From Ciona savignyi (Eukaryota; Chordata; Ascidiacea; Phlebobranchia; Cionidae), in NCBI GenBank assembly GCA_000149265.1, contig CH003244.1, positions 1,048,975 through 1,112,974 on the forward strand: 64,000 nt of DNA, read 5' to 3'. A program made the position numbers and the translations under genes. Below are positions 24,481 through 43,300 of this stretch, one piece after another (positions within the stretch are counted from its first letter, which is position 1; each line of letters begins with the position of its first letter). The notes beneath the pieces were generated by a model. That model saw nothing but the letters and a program-made list of their open reading frames with translations. It was not told the origin of the DNA and did no database searches.

Positions 24481-25503
24481 TTAACATTTGGTTACCGGAA
24501 GATTTGCACTTACGTTTTACACTATCTTATTCATAAATTATTGCTCTAGGACTGTATGTTTTCCATAATTTACTTTGCAAGTACTCACCCAGTGTGGAAT
24601 ATTTATATTAGGATGTGTTATCTTTATTCTGGATTTTAAAATAACACAAATATTTTACTACCATGGTCTTCTCTAATTATTACAGTGCGATTAAGGCAGT
24701 ATTATTTTTTGAAATAAAAGTAGGAATTTACTTCCACAAAAGTTAGGTTATTAATAAATCGCTTTTCAAAATCAATGTTATTGTAATAAGCAAGATCTCT
24801 ATTTTAAGGTTAACTAAAATATTGGTAACTGTTATGTCCATCTTGCAGTTTGCTCACTTGCTGTCTTGTTATTCTCAAGGTTTGCAAATTATCACAGAGT
24901 TAGTGTGTGTATTTTATTGTTGGCCCTGTTGTATTACATGTTGCATGTTTAAAAACTATAATTAGAAGAAAAGGTTGAAAATAAGGTAAGCAGCTGTACT
25001 GTTTTATTTTTGTAATTTGTCAGTATAGATATTTTGCCAATGGTGCAAATGGCATAATCTTAGTAAAAACACAAAACATTGATAGTATTAGATTTTGAGC
25101 TACATAATTATGGTAAAGTAAAATAAAGCATCACTTTTATACACATGGTAACAAGAGTGTAGTTTCGGTCTGCACCCATGGTATTCCTTAATATGAGATA
25201 TGATGTATATTCAAAAACTGAAACATTCTCTGCTGAACAGGTGGCACTAAACACACAGTACACCAATAAGGCTATGGATGTTTAAAGCGACTGCTGTGTA
25301 ACCACATGCTGTTGTTTTCAGTCATCCATAAGAATTTCTATTAACCAAACAGAATGTTGTTTGTCCTTTATGACAACCTAATAAGATGAGGCTTTTGCTT
25401 TTTAAGGACCAAAAACGAGTATTTCGGTGTCATGATCTAACTAAATTTCACATTACATTTTCAAAGGTTTGATTTTGTTATTTTTAGGCTTAAAGTTGGA
25501 GAT

Positions 25504-32743
<7,240 letters not shown>

Positions 32744-34910
32744 ATCGTGTGGTAAGTGACGCATCCCAAACGCTGCAGTTGCCTTGCCTGATAGTAAAGC
32801 AAGTAACCGATTTCCTCTTTTATACTTTATATTTAATATGTAATGAAAGACCTTATCGAAACTGGAAGTAACGACAATCATGGCAGTAGGTCATAAGATA
32901 TTTAAAATTTTGGCTAACACTAACCAGTTTGCCAAGGAAATGTGATTTAAAATATCTTATTTTGAGTTTGAGTTTTTTAATCTTTTTGAGATGAGAAACT
33001 TTTGCCAGATTTTACAACTGATTTTAAGACAAATTTAAATTTAAGAATTTTTAATATTGATTTTTGCTTTAGAACTTAGTTTTTTTTTCAATGTACAGTA
33101 AAAATATTTTTTTACGAAAACTTTAAAAAAAATTTAATGACGATACTTGCTTTACTAATACAGCAGCAGCTGCAGCAAAATATGATGGGTGCATGGGGCT
33201 TTAACTTTTTCGGGGCGTTTTACAGTTTCCGCCCCACATAATCAGAGTCAAATTGCGTTCTTTTTCTGTTCTACCACTCTTATGATTTGCATGGTGGCCT
33301 CATTTTTGTTTTTGGGTGAAATCATAAACAATTTTTGATAAAGAATTTGATTCTAGATTTTATGTTGATTAGATTTGAGTTTTAACAAAGCTAAATGGTT
33401 AAGTTGAGAGATATTGTGCAGTAGCCTTTCCTGATTATCAAAACTAAACCTACAGTGAGCTCAAGGAATTGTTTTCTTTTATTCATGATTAGAAGTTGGT
33501 CCAATTACCATAAATCATTTCAAAATAAGTCTTAAAAGCTCTTTTGTTGTGTAGATAAGGTGGCACTGAAAGTTCTTACGGTTTCAAGGTTAATATAAGG
33601 ATCGGTTACTGGTGTCATCTAAAAAGTCAGTGATCTCTACTACAAATTAATACACCGTCCAATACATAGTTTTATCAGTTTTATATCATTGTTTCAACAC
33701 ATCTGACATTGTTAGATAATTTAAACAGTTTGTGTTGTCAAAGCTTATATATCGGATGTGAGTGAAAACCGCTTAACAAGTAATCACCTTGTAGGAGGAT
33801 TTCACTTGCAGTGCTCATTTAAATACATGGCGAGAAAGAATTACCCACTCTTTGAGTATTAATATTTAATAACCACTTTTAAAAAATCTTTCAATAGTAA
33901 GTTATAGCCTGAAATTCTAGCATTTCTTTTCAATTCTCTTAACATTTTTATATTGAAACTTCAATTATGGTAAAACTTAAGCTAAGCATTTTATCTTCCC
34001 AAATTACTTACTGCTGTATGTTATTGCAGTTGGTTTTTATTAGTTAAATAATTAATGTATAATTTGGTAAATCTTCAGAAGAAAATTTTCATTTTGATTG
34101 TTCTTTAGTGTATTATGGATAAGCTTTTATTACTGTCTATGTTTTAACTACTCCCAGTATTGTAACAGCATTGTTCAGAGACCTTAGGAGAAATAACTGG
34201 ATTATTTTGCTGGTGTTGATAAGATTTTCCGATACGTGCTATCTTTATGTTAATAACAGGAATGTGATGCTAATGGGTTTAATGTAGATCAATACTTGAA
34301 TAACCGGTGTGGACCACACCACACTGACGGGTAAAGTAAAATTGAAAAAATACTGTATTATAGAATGAGTGTCAAAATTTCAGATTCGAACCAGCTTTTC
34401 CATGATTATCCAACTGTTCTGTTTTATTTATGTTTACTTGGTGGTTTGCTATTTTGTATATAGATTTAAATACTTTATCATCCCTTAAGTATTCAAAGGC
34501 ATTTTATTTGACAACAAGATAGTTATAAATTTGATCTCAACAATTCCCAGTAACAGAAATAAGGATTTATGGTCTTGAACAATTAGTTGCTGTTTATGAT
34601 GTTTACGTTGTTCTGTAACCAGTGTGATTAATGCATTCATATTGTGATGGATGTGTAACCAACACAATTAATTTTGTAATTAACATTTTAGTATATTTCA
34701 ATAATATGGCTGGCTAAAAAGGTTACTTTTTGGCTTGAAATCAAATCTGTTTAAATTGAATTTTTACAAGAAATAAGACCTAATTTTTTTATAGTTTTAA
34801 AACTGTTTTAGAAAAATTAAAAACACACTGTTTAATTTAAATACTTTTGAAACTGTTGTAAAAAAAATTTAAAAAAGCGTTTTAAATCAGCATGGCAACA
34901 TCCTTAATCG

Positions 34911-35130
34911 TGTTGGGCGTAGTGGCTCAAACCCTTCCTGTTGTAGAGCCACACTTCCTTCTATGACATCATAGTGGGTCATTGTTATAATTCTATATAG
35001 TTGAGTTAAAGGAAGTGATAACTAAACCAGTCAGTATACGTACAGTGATACAGAAGCCTACGCTATTCTACAGTTTATTAATAAAGTGTTATTACTCAAT
35101 GCTATTTTTGTTTCTTTCACAACCCCCACA
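34911..35130 (+). mobile_element. Candidate solo LTR
   Basis: Starts TGTTGGGCG and ends CCCCCACA, the TG...CA termini with short inverted repeats typical of LTRs. Inside are a TATA-like CTATATAG near 34995 and an AATAAA near 35081 in the expected order. No internal retroelement coding and no second copy are in the window. Flanking 5-bp sequences (AATCG, ATAAG) do not match, so the target duplication is lost or the ends are slightly off. Confidence 0.5.
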
Positions 35131-35367
35131 ATAAGTTGCCACTTGTATGCAAATACAACTACGTTGTACTGCTTTCTTATTTATTATTTCCAAATCATAA
35201 GCATCTTTATCTAAAAATGTTAAATTTTACTTCAAAAGGTAGGATTAGACTGTTTGTATTTTGATGTTCTGTGTACAGTCACACTATATGCAAAACACTT
35301 ACAATATCAGTGTTATATAGTTAGAGTTGCTAGTTGTATTGTAAAAATTGGAATGTACAGCTAATTG

Positions 35368-35496
35368 ACGGATTTAATGTTGGCTAAACACTAGGAGTAC
35401 ATGGATATAAATATATAGATATAGCTTTGATGGCTGTGTTGTTTTAAAGTCACTTATAAATATGTCCGGTGTGTTTTCTTGACCGTTGTTATTACC
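35368..35496 (+). repeat. Direct repeat flanking the assembly gap, copy 1
   Basis: GGATTTAATGTTGGCTAAAC through GACCGTTGTTATTACC is repeated, apparently without change, at 35857-35979. Copy 1 runs directly into the Ns. Most likely two haplotypes or overlapping contigs were both kept. Confidence 0.85.
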
Positions 35497-35596
35497 NNNN
35501 NNNNNNNNNNNNNNNNNNNNNNNNNNNNNNNNNNNNNNNNNNNNNNNNNNNNNNNNNNNNNNNNNNNNNNNNNNNNNNNNNNNNNNNNNNNNNNNN
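35497..35596. other. Assembly gap (100 Ns)
   Basis: Exactly 100 unknown bases, the conventional size for a gap of unknown length. Confidence 0.99.
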
Positions 35597-35872
35597 CTCC
35601 CCAACCGACAACGCAGACGGAGAGTCAAACTGGCAAAACCAACTCGAATTTCGCAGGAGCTCAAATCAGACAAGGAGGGCGACGTGAAAGACTCGGCGGG
35701 GAATACCCCACTCGCAATGAGCAACGAAGGAGCCAACGAGGCGAGAAAAACTGCTGAAACCGAAGTTCAAGATAAAGCTGAGTCGACGGGAACAAAATTG
35801 GATAAGTTGGACACCAAGCCCTTATTTGGTGATTTGAACGAAGTCGGAATGTCCGGATTTAATGTTGGCTAA
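35597..35872 (+). CDS. Coding-like fragment after the gap, C-terminal piece of an unknown protein
   Basis: An open frame from the gap to a TAA at 35870-35872, about 91 codons, richer in GC than its surroundings, with charged low-complexity composition (DKEGDVKDSAGNTP, ARKTAETEVQDKAEST, LDKLDTKPLFGDLNE). The last residues (GFNVG) and the stop lie inside the repeat that is duplicated on the other side of the gap; in copy 1 the sequence before it is non-coding. It may be the last exon of a gene mostly hidden in the gap, or a misplaced contig. No domain recognised. Confidence 0.35.
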   Translation, partial: LPNRQRRRRVKLAKPTRISQELKSDKEGDVKDSAGNTPLAMSNEGANEARKTAETEVQDKAESTGTKLDKLDTKPLFGDLNEVGMSGFNVG

Positions 35873-35979
35873 ACACTAGGAGTACATGGATATAAATATA
35901 TAGATATAGCTTTGATGGCTGTGTTGTTTTAAAGTCACTTATAAATATGTCCGGTGTGTTTTCTTGACCGTTGTTATTA
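35857..35979 (+). repeat. Direct repeat flanking the assembly gap, copy 2
   Basis: Second copy of 35368-35496, here continuing into normal sequence to the right. Confidence 0.85.
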
Positions 35980-36577
35980 CCATACTTTTTTGGCTGTTAT
36001 CATTTGTGTGTTAACTTCCTTGCTCTGATAAGAACCAATAACAAAATCGCTTGAGATTACTTTTATATTAAAATGTTGAGATTGGTCACCCTATAACTAA
36101 CTGTTGCTATTTATCTACAAAGTGATATAAAATATTAATATTTGGCCACTTTGAGAGACATTTTCAACCATTTAAATTATTTGAGTAAAAAAAATGTCTC
36201 TGCTTGAAATTGTTGTACTCTATTTGAGCAGTTATGTTTCCAAATTAGGCCGTGCGAATAACCGATCCATAATATTTGAAGTTTGAAAAACCAAAAATAA
36301 TGAAGTGGCTTAGTTGGTTTCACAATACATGTATGGTTATATGTTTCTTTAATGGATGGAGTTTTTTCTTACTTGGTAGGAACAAATCAAAAATAATTGT
36401 TATATAATATAACAATAAATACGCAGGTAAGTGCAGTTCTGTACCAAAAAAACAAAAACACAAATGACATCTATCATAATGATACACAGTGCTAATATCA
36501 TTATGTTACTAAATAAATCATAGCAACCATGCTAACGTGTATAATGAGCCATGATAAATATGCCCATTCATACAACA

Positions 36578-36578
<1 letters not shown>

Positions 36579-36609
<31 letters not shown>
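36579..36609. repeat. (CA)n microsatellite
   Basis: About 15 CA units. Confidence 0.95.
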
Positions 36610-36611
<2 letters not shown>

Positions 36612-36715
36612 CACTGAAACTTTATATTTTCCCCATCAATCAAAAAATGTTGACACGCCAACAATCTGCATGGTGGTTTCGTGATCCTTTATTAAGTAAT
36701 AAACGTCTCCTGTCG

Positions 36716-36729
36716 GTTGCCATGGAAAC
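36716..36729 (+). promoter_or_regulatory. X-box-like (RFX) motif
   Basis: GTTGCCATGGAAAC fits the imperfect palindrome bound by RFX factors. About 45 bases on is ATTATGACATCACAATG. A mirror-image pair lies at 37397-37410 and 37317-37332. Confidence 0.35.
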
Positions 36730-37068
36730 AACTGCATGTGCGTGCCCTGCTTCCGTTTCCTTTAAATCGGATTATGACATCACAATGTGATTTGGGGATT
36801 CAATTTGGATAGAAGATGCTGACGCTGTTGGATAATGTATAATGTACGCATGAAGTCTGGTACAGATCATTTTACCAAATATGGTTCCCCAGTTTACAAT
36901 AATTTTAATACCTTATAACGACGCCACAACTATTCTATTTTGACACTTTTAAACAAGGACGATTTATTAGAAATGTAGCATTTCTATATTTATAAATTGG
37001 TTAGTTTTATACAGATCGAGCAAAACATTAACAGTGAATGTTAGGCTATTTTTTGTTGGCCAAATTTG

Positions 37069-37220
37069 AAAACACCCCATGCGAACAGTCTAGTTATAAA
37101 CACCCCATGCGAACAGTCTAGGTATTTTAAACACCCCATTCGAACAATCTAGTTATTTTAAACACCCCATGCGAACAGTCTAGTTATTTTTAAAACACCT
37201 TGCAGAGGGTCTAGTTATTT
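37069..37220. repeat. Tandem repeat, unit about 30-35 bp, 4-5 copies
   Basis: Unit AACACCCCATGCGAACAGTC followed by TAGTTATTTT. The first copies are the most alike; the last (AACACCTTGCAGAGGGTCTAG) is degenerate, so the array has decayed at its right end. Confidence 0.9.
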
Positions 37221-37396
37221 AGGTGGTTAAATATTCGAACAAAGCGATCCTGGTAGCTCAGTTAAAACTGTATTAGCGAATACACAGTTGCAAAACACAC
37301 CACGACCTCTATTCATTATGATGTCATAGTTAACCGGGCAGGTGCGCACAGGATATTGCGAAACTGGATTCTCGTCAATGGGATTACGTAATATGC

Positions 37397-37410
37397 GTTT
37401 CCATGGCAAT
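37397..37410 (-). promoter_or_regulatory. Second X-box-like motif, opposite orientation
   Basis: GTTTCCATGGCAAT, complement ATTGCCATGGAAAC, shares TTGCCATGGAAAC with 36716-36729. On its strand it is followed by TATGACATCATAATG, as in the first copy. Confidence 0.35.
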
Positions 37411-37785
37411 CGATTTGATTTTTAATGATTAATTTGATTTTACTGATGCAAATATTTTAACTAAGTGTTTATTCTTATTTAATAATCGACTATTTGTTTT
37501 CTAAACCTACTAAATGTTCTTGAGATTACATAGATTTTATGATTTTATACTCCATACTAAATTTTAATGCATTGTGGTGATTTTTTATAGTTGAGTATAT
37601 TTTTTGTTTGTAATATACATTACAAAATTTTTTTCAGTTGAACAATATTTCACTTTTTTTACTTTGGTGGTATTATGATAAATGATTTTGTTCAAGCACA
37701 GTTCACCTAACTAAGTTATTTTTAAAATCTATCAACCAATTAAAAGTTCCAATATTTTTCAGGTGTCCTTATAACGTGAGCTTAT

Positions 37786-38036
37786 GATTGGTCGACTCGT
37801 TCTCTTTGTCCACCAATCACGTCTAATCGTCATGTGATCCACGGTTCCGCATCACAGAGCTAGCCAATTAGAACGAAGCGATCTTTTGCTTCTCTACTTT
37901 TACCTTTTTCCAAATTCTCTCCCATTGGTTAAAGAGAAGTTAAATATCTTTTTTTTGCGCAATGTTTTTTTTTGCATTCGGGTACCATAGAATTAGCTGG
38001 TTAGATGCAGCCCAAACAGCACCAATGGTTTCCCAA
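37786..38036. promoter_or_regulatory. CCAAT-box cluster
   Basis: ATTGG or CCAAT occurs near 37788, 37813, 37864, 37924, 38021 and 38033, six times in about 250 bases. CCAAT clusters are common in TATA-less promoters. No downstream exon has been recognised, so this is only a candidate promoter. Confidence 0.3.
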
Positions 38037-40238
38037 TATGACCATCACAATAATGCACATTTTAGACATTTTGACAGCTATTTTTCCGAAATCTATAAAA
38101 CTTTTTTGTTTTCAATTTAATTTTTCGCTAAACCTCAAAATTCCAAATTCTCCAATATTTTCGACCAAAATTCGCTCCACAACCCATGGTGCTTAGGTAA
38201 TGAACTGGACTGCTTGGTGAATTTTTTCAAGTTTCTTTCATTGGAAAATCATGTTTCCATCTGAACCCTCATCAGGATTTTACGAAACGTTTAAAATCAC
38301 CGTCACTTTTTCCATATTCACTCGCTACCCTTCAATATCGATCAGTGTTTTGTACATATATACCCGACCAATTTTCACTTCCAATGTGGGAAAGCTGTAG
38401 TGATGACATAAAGCTATTGATGACATCATAAGGGCATCAGTTAGGTCACATAGTTCTGGATGATGTCACAGTGGTCTAACTGACAGAAGATACCGAGCTC
38501 TCCCTGTATATCTACAAGTGTTTTTCTTTCTTTTTCTAAATTTTGTTGTTTAAGTGCATTTAATTAACACTCGATCCAAATAACCCTTATCACCCACTAT
38601 AGCTTTAACTTCGTACTTAGAAAAGTCACTAGTTTATTGGGCGATCCTAGAGAGAATATAACCCTCCGTCGCTGCATCAACAAACTTCTATTGCATTGTT
38701 TTGTTGCATTTTAACGCCGCGGTAGCATCTGCTACGAATTCTATAAGTCCTTGGGTTAGTTGGGTTTTATACGAAACCAGTGACAATTTTGCTTTTATTT
38801 CGGATATGCGTCTCGAACTGTAAATAAATAAAGTACCAGCCTTACCAATATTTGTGATTATGTTTAAACAGTACATTGAAATTCATAACCTTACTTTTGG
38901 TTTTGTTAGAGACAGTTAAGATTTGGTATATGCAGCGCTCTGATTACAAGACATTTTGTGCTATGGTATGCTCTCATACAAGGTATTAGAATCACTGAAG
39001 GGTTAGGTGTAATGACACTTGGTGTTTATTAGTTTTTGTAAATTTTATAGTTCTGCTTTAAAAAAGAGATTAACTACTAAGGTGGTTAGTTTGAGGGTAT
39101 AACAAGCGTCCCTGTTATATGCCATGGCTCTTAATTTGGATGCTATTGTAGCTATAAAAAGGCATGTTTTATGCATATGCCTGTGTTTTAACATCCTTGC
39201 ATCAAATTTTCACCCAAAACACTTAAAACGACAACTAATTCTTTTTTAAATTTTATTTGCTTTTTTTTAAGCGAAACAATCAAGTTGTCCACAGGGTACT
39301 TACCTTGCTAGTCACGCTTTTTATTACACCGTCAATTCTTAAGCAGCCATTATGCGATATGTACTGTACACTGCGGCTATATCTAGACGCGAGGACAAAT
39401 ATTTATAATATATATACACGGGTAGAGGGTATATGCTAGTTTAGCGCTATGATGCTATTGTGAAGAGCAATGTTTTTAGTTTTCTTTCACTGCCAGTTAG
39501 AATTGAAATCTTAATAAAACTGACTCGAAAAAAAACAAGAAAACGGCGAATTTTTTTTATAAAAATCACCAACGGAAAAAACTTAAAAGAAACAACAAAC
39601 TCGAAAAAAAAGCAAAAAATTTGTAAGTGAAGCATAAGTTTGTAAAAGTGAGGATATTTTCTTGAAATTTTACAAAGAATTCCAAGGTTCTGGAAGAAGT
39701 GACAACAAAACAGTAGCATATCACAGTTTTGTGAAGATTTCGGGACAGTGCTGCATCAAAACTTTGATTTACAAAAACTGGGAACAAGAATTAGTTGTCA
39801 AAAATAATGCTGATTTTGTAAAGTTATATTTCTCAACAACATTAATAAAATTATTATTTTTTTCTTGTAAAAGCACCAAACTTTTCAAAATTAGTTCACC
39901 ATTTTAGTTGCAGCATTCAAACTGACAGTTTTTGCACTTCAAAAAGGAATAAAAACACCTCCAAATATTTTGTAGAATTTGATAGAATAAAAACTTCAGA
40001 ACCTTTATGTTTTTGCACAAGATATAATTTGGTAAAATACAACATTTTGAAGACCCGAAGAAGCAAACGAGAGGTATATTAAAAGGGAAATAAGTAGCAC
40101 AGTATGTTCGCCTCGTTTTGTCGCCTACTCACCAATTAATAAGCCAACGCTAAATGCGGATTTGTACTTTACAATGCTCAAATGCCCTTCTTAAGAATAG
40201 TAATAGTCAGGGGTTTGACAAAACTCATTAAACTTGGA

Positions 40239-40244
40239 TTTATT
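40239..40244 (-). promoter_or_regulatory. Polyadenylation signal of the SLC6 gene
   Basis: AATAAA on the minus strand, 95 bases beyond the TGA stop. Confidence 0.6.
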
Positions 40245-40267
40245 TTCCTGTTTTAACCTTCGAAAAT

Positions 40268-40330
40268 GCAGCTGCCGGGGACAAAATATCCCCGACGGTG
40301 AGACTTGAACCTGGGACCCTCTGACATTGC
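40268..40330 (-). repeat. tRNA-like segment with hairpin in the SLC6 3' UTR
   Basis: On the minus strand GGTTCAAGTCTC fits a pol III B-box, followed by a perfect six-pair hairpin CGGGGA/TCCCCG around a seven-base loop (40276-40294). No A-box or full cloverleaf, so probably a SINE remnant that became 3' UTR. Confidence 0.35.
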
Positions 40331-40338
40331 AGTGAAAT

Positions 40339-43300
40339 TCAAATTGAGGTCTCGATGTCCTGTTTGGTGAACTCTTCAGGATACGGAGGTGGTGGACTCC
40401 CGTCAGAGGAGGTTTCCTGGTTCATTGCGATCCTTGCTTCTTCATCGTCATCATCAACTTCATGGATGGCACAACCTCCTCCGTGACTCTTCGAGATCAG
40501 TGGCTTCTTCGCGTTCATAAATTTCTGTGAAATTTTACATCGATTAGAAAATTGTGTGCGGATTGATACATCCCAACAGGGAGAATATACTGTCCACCAA
40601 GTGCGTCCATTATTTGCACACATGTGGAGGTAATGCATTAGTGGTTGGACTGGTTTTACATGTGGTATAGCTGGTTTCTAGTTAAAGTCAGACCACAAAT
40701 CTGCATTGGTGTGCTAAACGCAAGATGCTTAACAGATGTTGCTTCTATTGAGTGGTTTTAATCGGAGTATTGAATTGTTGATGTCAAGATAACCCAATGA
40801 CATGACATCCTTACTGTTGTATAGATCTTAAAACTATGATTCAAATAAGAAAAAAACAGTATTATGATTAAATATATGTGATATGTGTTAATAGACACCA
40901 GCTATTTTTCAGTTGAGAATACAACTATTTTCAGTGTGAACCGAATATAAAACTTCAAATGTAATGTTAAAGTGAACCAAAGATCTTGATTTTAAGAGGA
41001 CAAAAACAAATCACCTCTCTCCATGTGTCACCCTCTGCTTTGCAAAGAATGTAGATTGCCCTCAGTGGGATCATAATGATGGAAGACAGAGCGAGCCCCC
41101 ACCCTATTGCATGACCCCACGCTGGGTAATTATACGTCTTGTTGTACGTGAGTGGGTCGTACTTTATTATGTTGAATATGATGATCGCCTGAAATGGAAG
41201 TTGAGGTTATGGGTGTGTGGTCTATATTTTAAAATTGTGGACATAAAGTTGTTAATATCAGGGATGCTTATAGTACTTGTTGTGTGCCTTATTAATCGTT
41301 TCACGCTCAAAATATTTAGAACTCTTAGTTAATTTATTAGGTACCGTACGCTAGCTATGGTAAGTAATGGAATATTAAAGACCACATTTGATAAGCTAAC
41401 ATCCGGGATATTACATAGACATCGTAAAATAAGTAATCAGAATAGGGGCTTTTACAGTCACAACACTACAATACTAGCAAACCATCACTTACTACACCAA
41501 AAACCCACTTTTCTCAGACTTTCTAAAAAATATCAATAGCTAAACTGTTTGATTTGAAAATCAAGTTTAACAACCGACTAGATTTATCCCTTTACATTAC
41601 AGCTATGTTTATGTTTACCGTGTTTAAAATTGGAGCCAAATATTTCCAACATATCCGGAAATACGGTCCGGGTCGGTAGCCGATCATATCCTCTATGACA
41701 TCATAAAACTTCTGGTCGCCATAGAACCACCCGATAGCAACACACTGCCACGACGCTGTCCATAGTAGCGTGAACCCGCTCGCTCCATAGAAATCAAATA
41801 ATTGCAGGATGTACATTCCACCCTGTTAGGTGAAAAATGTTGAATAATTTTTAAAATGTCTAAAATTACACACTCCCTTAAAAAAAAACCATACTCAATA
41901 GTACAAACATTCAGGAAAAAGTAAAAACTTTTAAATTTGTGAAAAAGGACCGTGTAAATAATCATAAATTCTATCTACATACCCGTGTGACCATGGTCAG
42001 TCCAACTAGATAGCACGCGAAGCATCCCGCTGCCATGGCGATCAACTTCCGATACTTCCCACCACGGAATAATTGTGGGTACAAATCACCCAGTGATGTC
42101 ACAAGTGCAAGTGTGTCTGTCAACTGTGATAACAATGGGATTGAATAACTTTCGTTTTAGCGGGGTTGTGGGTTACTAGGTCAGAATAAGATGGTATGCG
42201 ACAGTTTTACCCCAGGAATGGGAAAACGCAAGGGTAAGTGTAACACGGGCAGAATTATTCTTAGTCCACCATTGGGCATATGTGTTTAAGGCAATTTTTT
42301 GTGTGTCTGGAGCTTTTATGTACCTTCCTAGGGGTACTGAAACCAATAACCTCCTACGCAAGCCCAACCGTCCCACCCTGTAATTTTATCCACTTAACTG
42401 GAGGAAATGGATATGTGGTTTATTTGAACGGATAGGAGTATTGATGAGTCATCCAGCCATGGACATGAGCCATACAAATCAAAAGTTCTATGTTAACCAC
42501 CATGGCCATCAACCACGGTTGTGCACTTGATGAAAAGGCTTTTCACACAAATAAATGATTCTTGATTCCTACACTTTGCCTCGATTCAGTTAATTCAAAT
42601 AGCTCAAAAATGTAATAACAAAAACTATAGGACACAACCGACAATCTAAAGACCAGTTTCGAATCTTCAACCCTTCGGCTGAAAAGCATCGCAATTACCC
42701 ACCAAGCATTTCAGTCGTACTAGACACTACACATACATAGTAAAATGACAATTGCTGTCCGTGCTATGACTTTTTTCTCCACCCCAGTATAAAGATAAAC
42801 AACGCAACTTACCAAGGTGCTGATGCCAAGTAGAAAGATCATAACGAAGAAGAGACATGACCACAGTTGGGAAACAGGAAGCAATAAAACCTCTTTCGGA
42901 TACGCTATGAACGCTAGACCAGGGCCTGTCAAATAATTCATGTAATTATTAGTGCTTGTTTAATTTGTTACAACTTCTTTCCACTAAATAGGGTTGTGGG
43001 GACTCGTTATTAACACTTTTACCACTAGGGGTATCGAAAGCATCAACTTATATAGTTACAAGTTTTAACAAGTAAAGGCCATTGTTGCAGTTTTATTCTT
43101 TTTATTAAATATTACTGTAATTTAAAATCAGATTAAGCTTAGCTTTATTTTCGTTTTTTGCTTAAAACGATTTATATTCGGCCGGTAGATGGCGCCGGTA
43201 AGCTAACCAAGCGCGTCTATCTTTTAGCACACTACAACAGGGTGCATGATGTAATCTTACATCATGATCCGACCGTCCTTGGAATTTCGATTATAAAAAG

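Larger units (their letters stand above)
18515..25487. other. Region between the lectin gene and Rap1, no complete gene recognised
   Basis: AT-rich sequence with scattered short open frames lacking coding character. It holds a hAT-type element (18805-19126), an isolated candidate signal-peptide exon (20871-20898), tRNA-like and SINE fragments (21960-22330, 24355-24480) and a lone hAT-like left end near 21699 (CAGTGATCTTCAACC) without a matching right end. On the minus strand, TTTATAAATA about 35 bases upstream of 18514 could be a TATA box of the lectin gene. A possible Rap1 5' UTR donor (AAATAAG then GTAAGC) is near 24986. Confidence 0.5.
32744..40238. other. Region between Rap1 and the SLC6 gene
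   Basis: No complete gene recognised. It contains a solo LTR candidate (34911-35130), the sequencing gap with duplicated flanks and a coding-like fragment, a CA microsatellite, two X-box-like motifs, a 30-odd-bp tandem repeat and a CCAAT-rich segment, all listed separately. The stretches 32744-34910 and 38040-40238 are AT-rich with no feature I can support, apart from several ATGACATCA/TGATGTCA motifs near 38400-38475. Confidence 0.5.
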
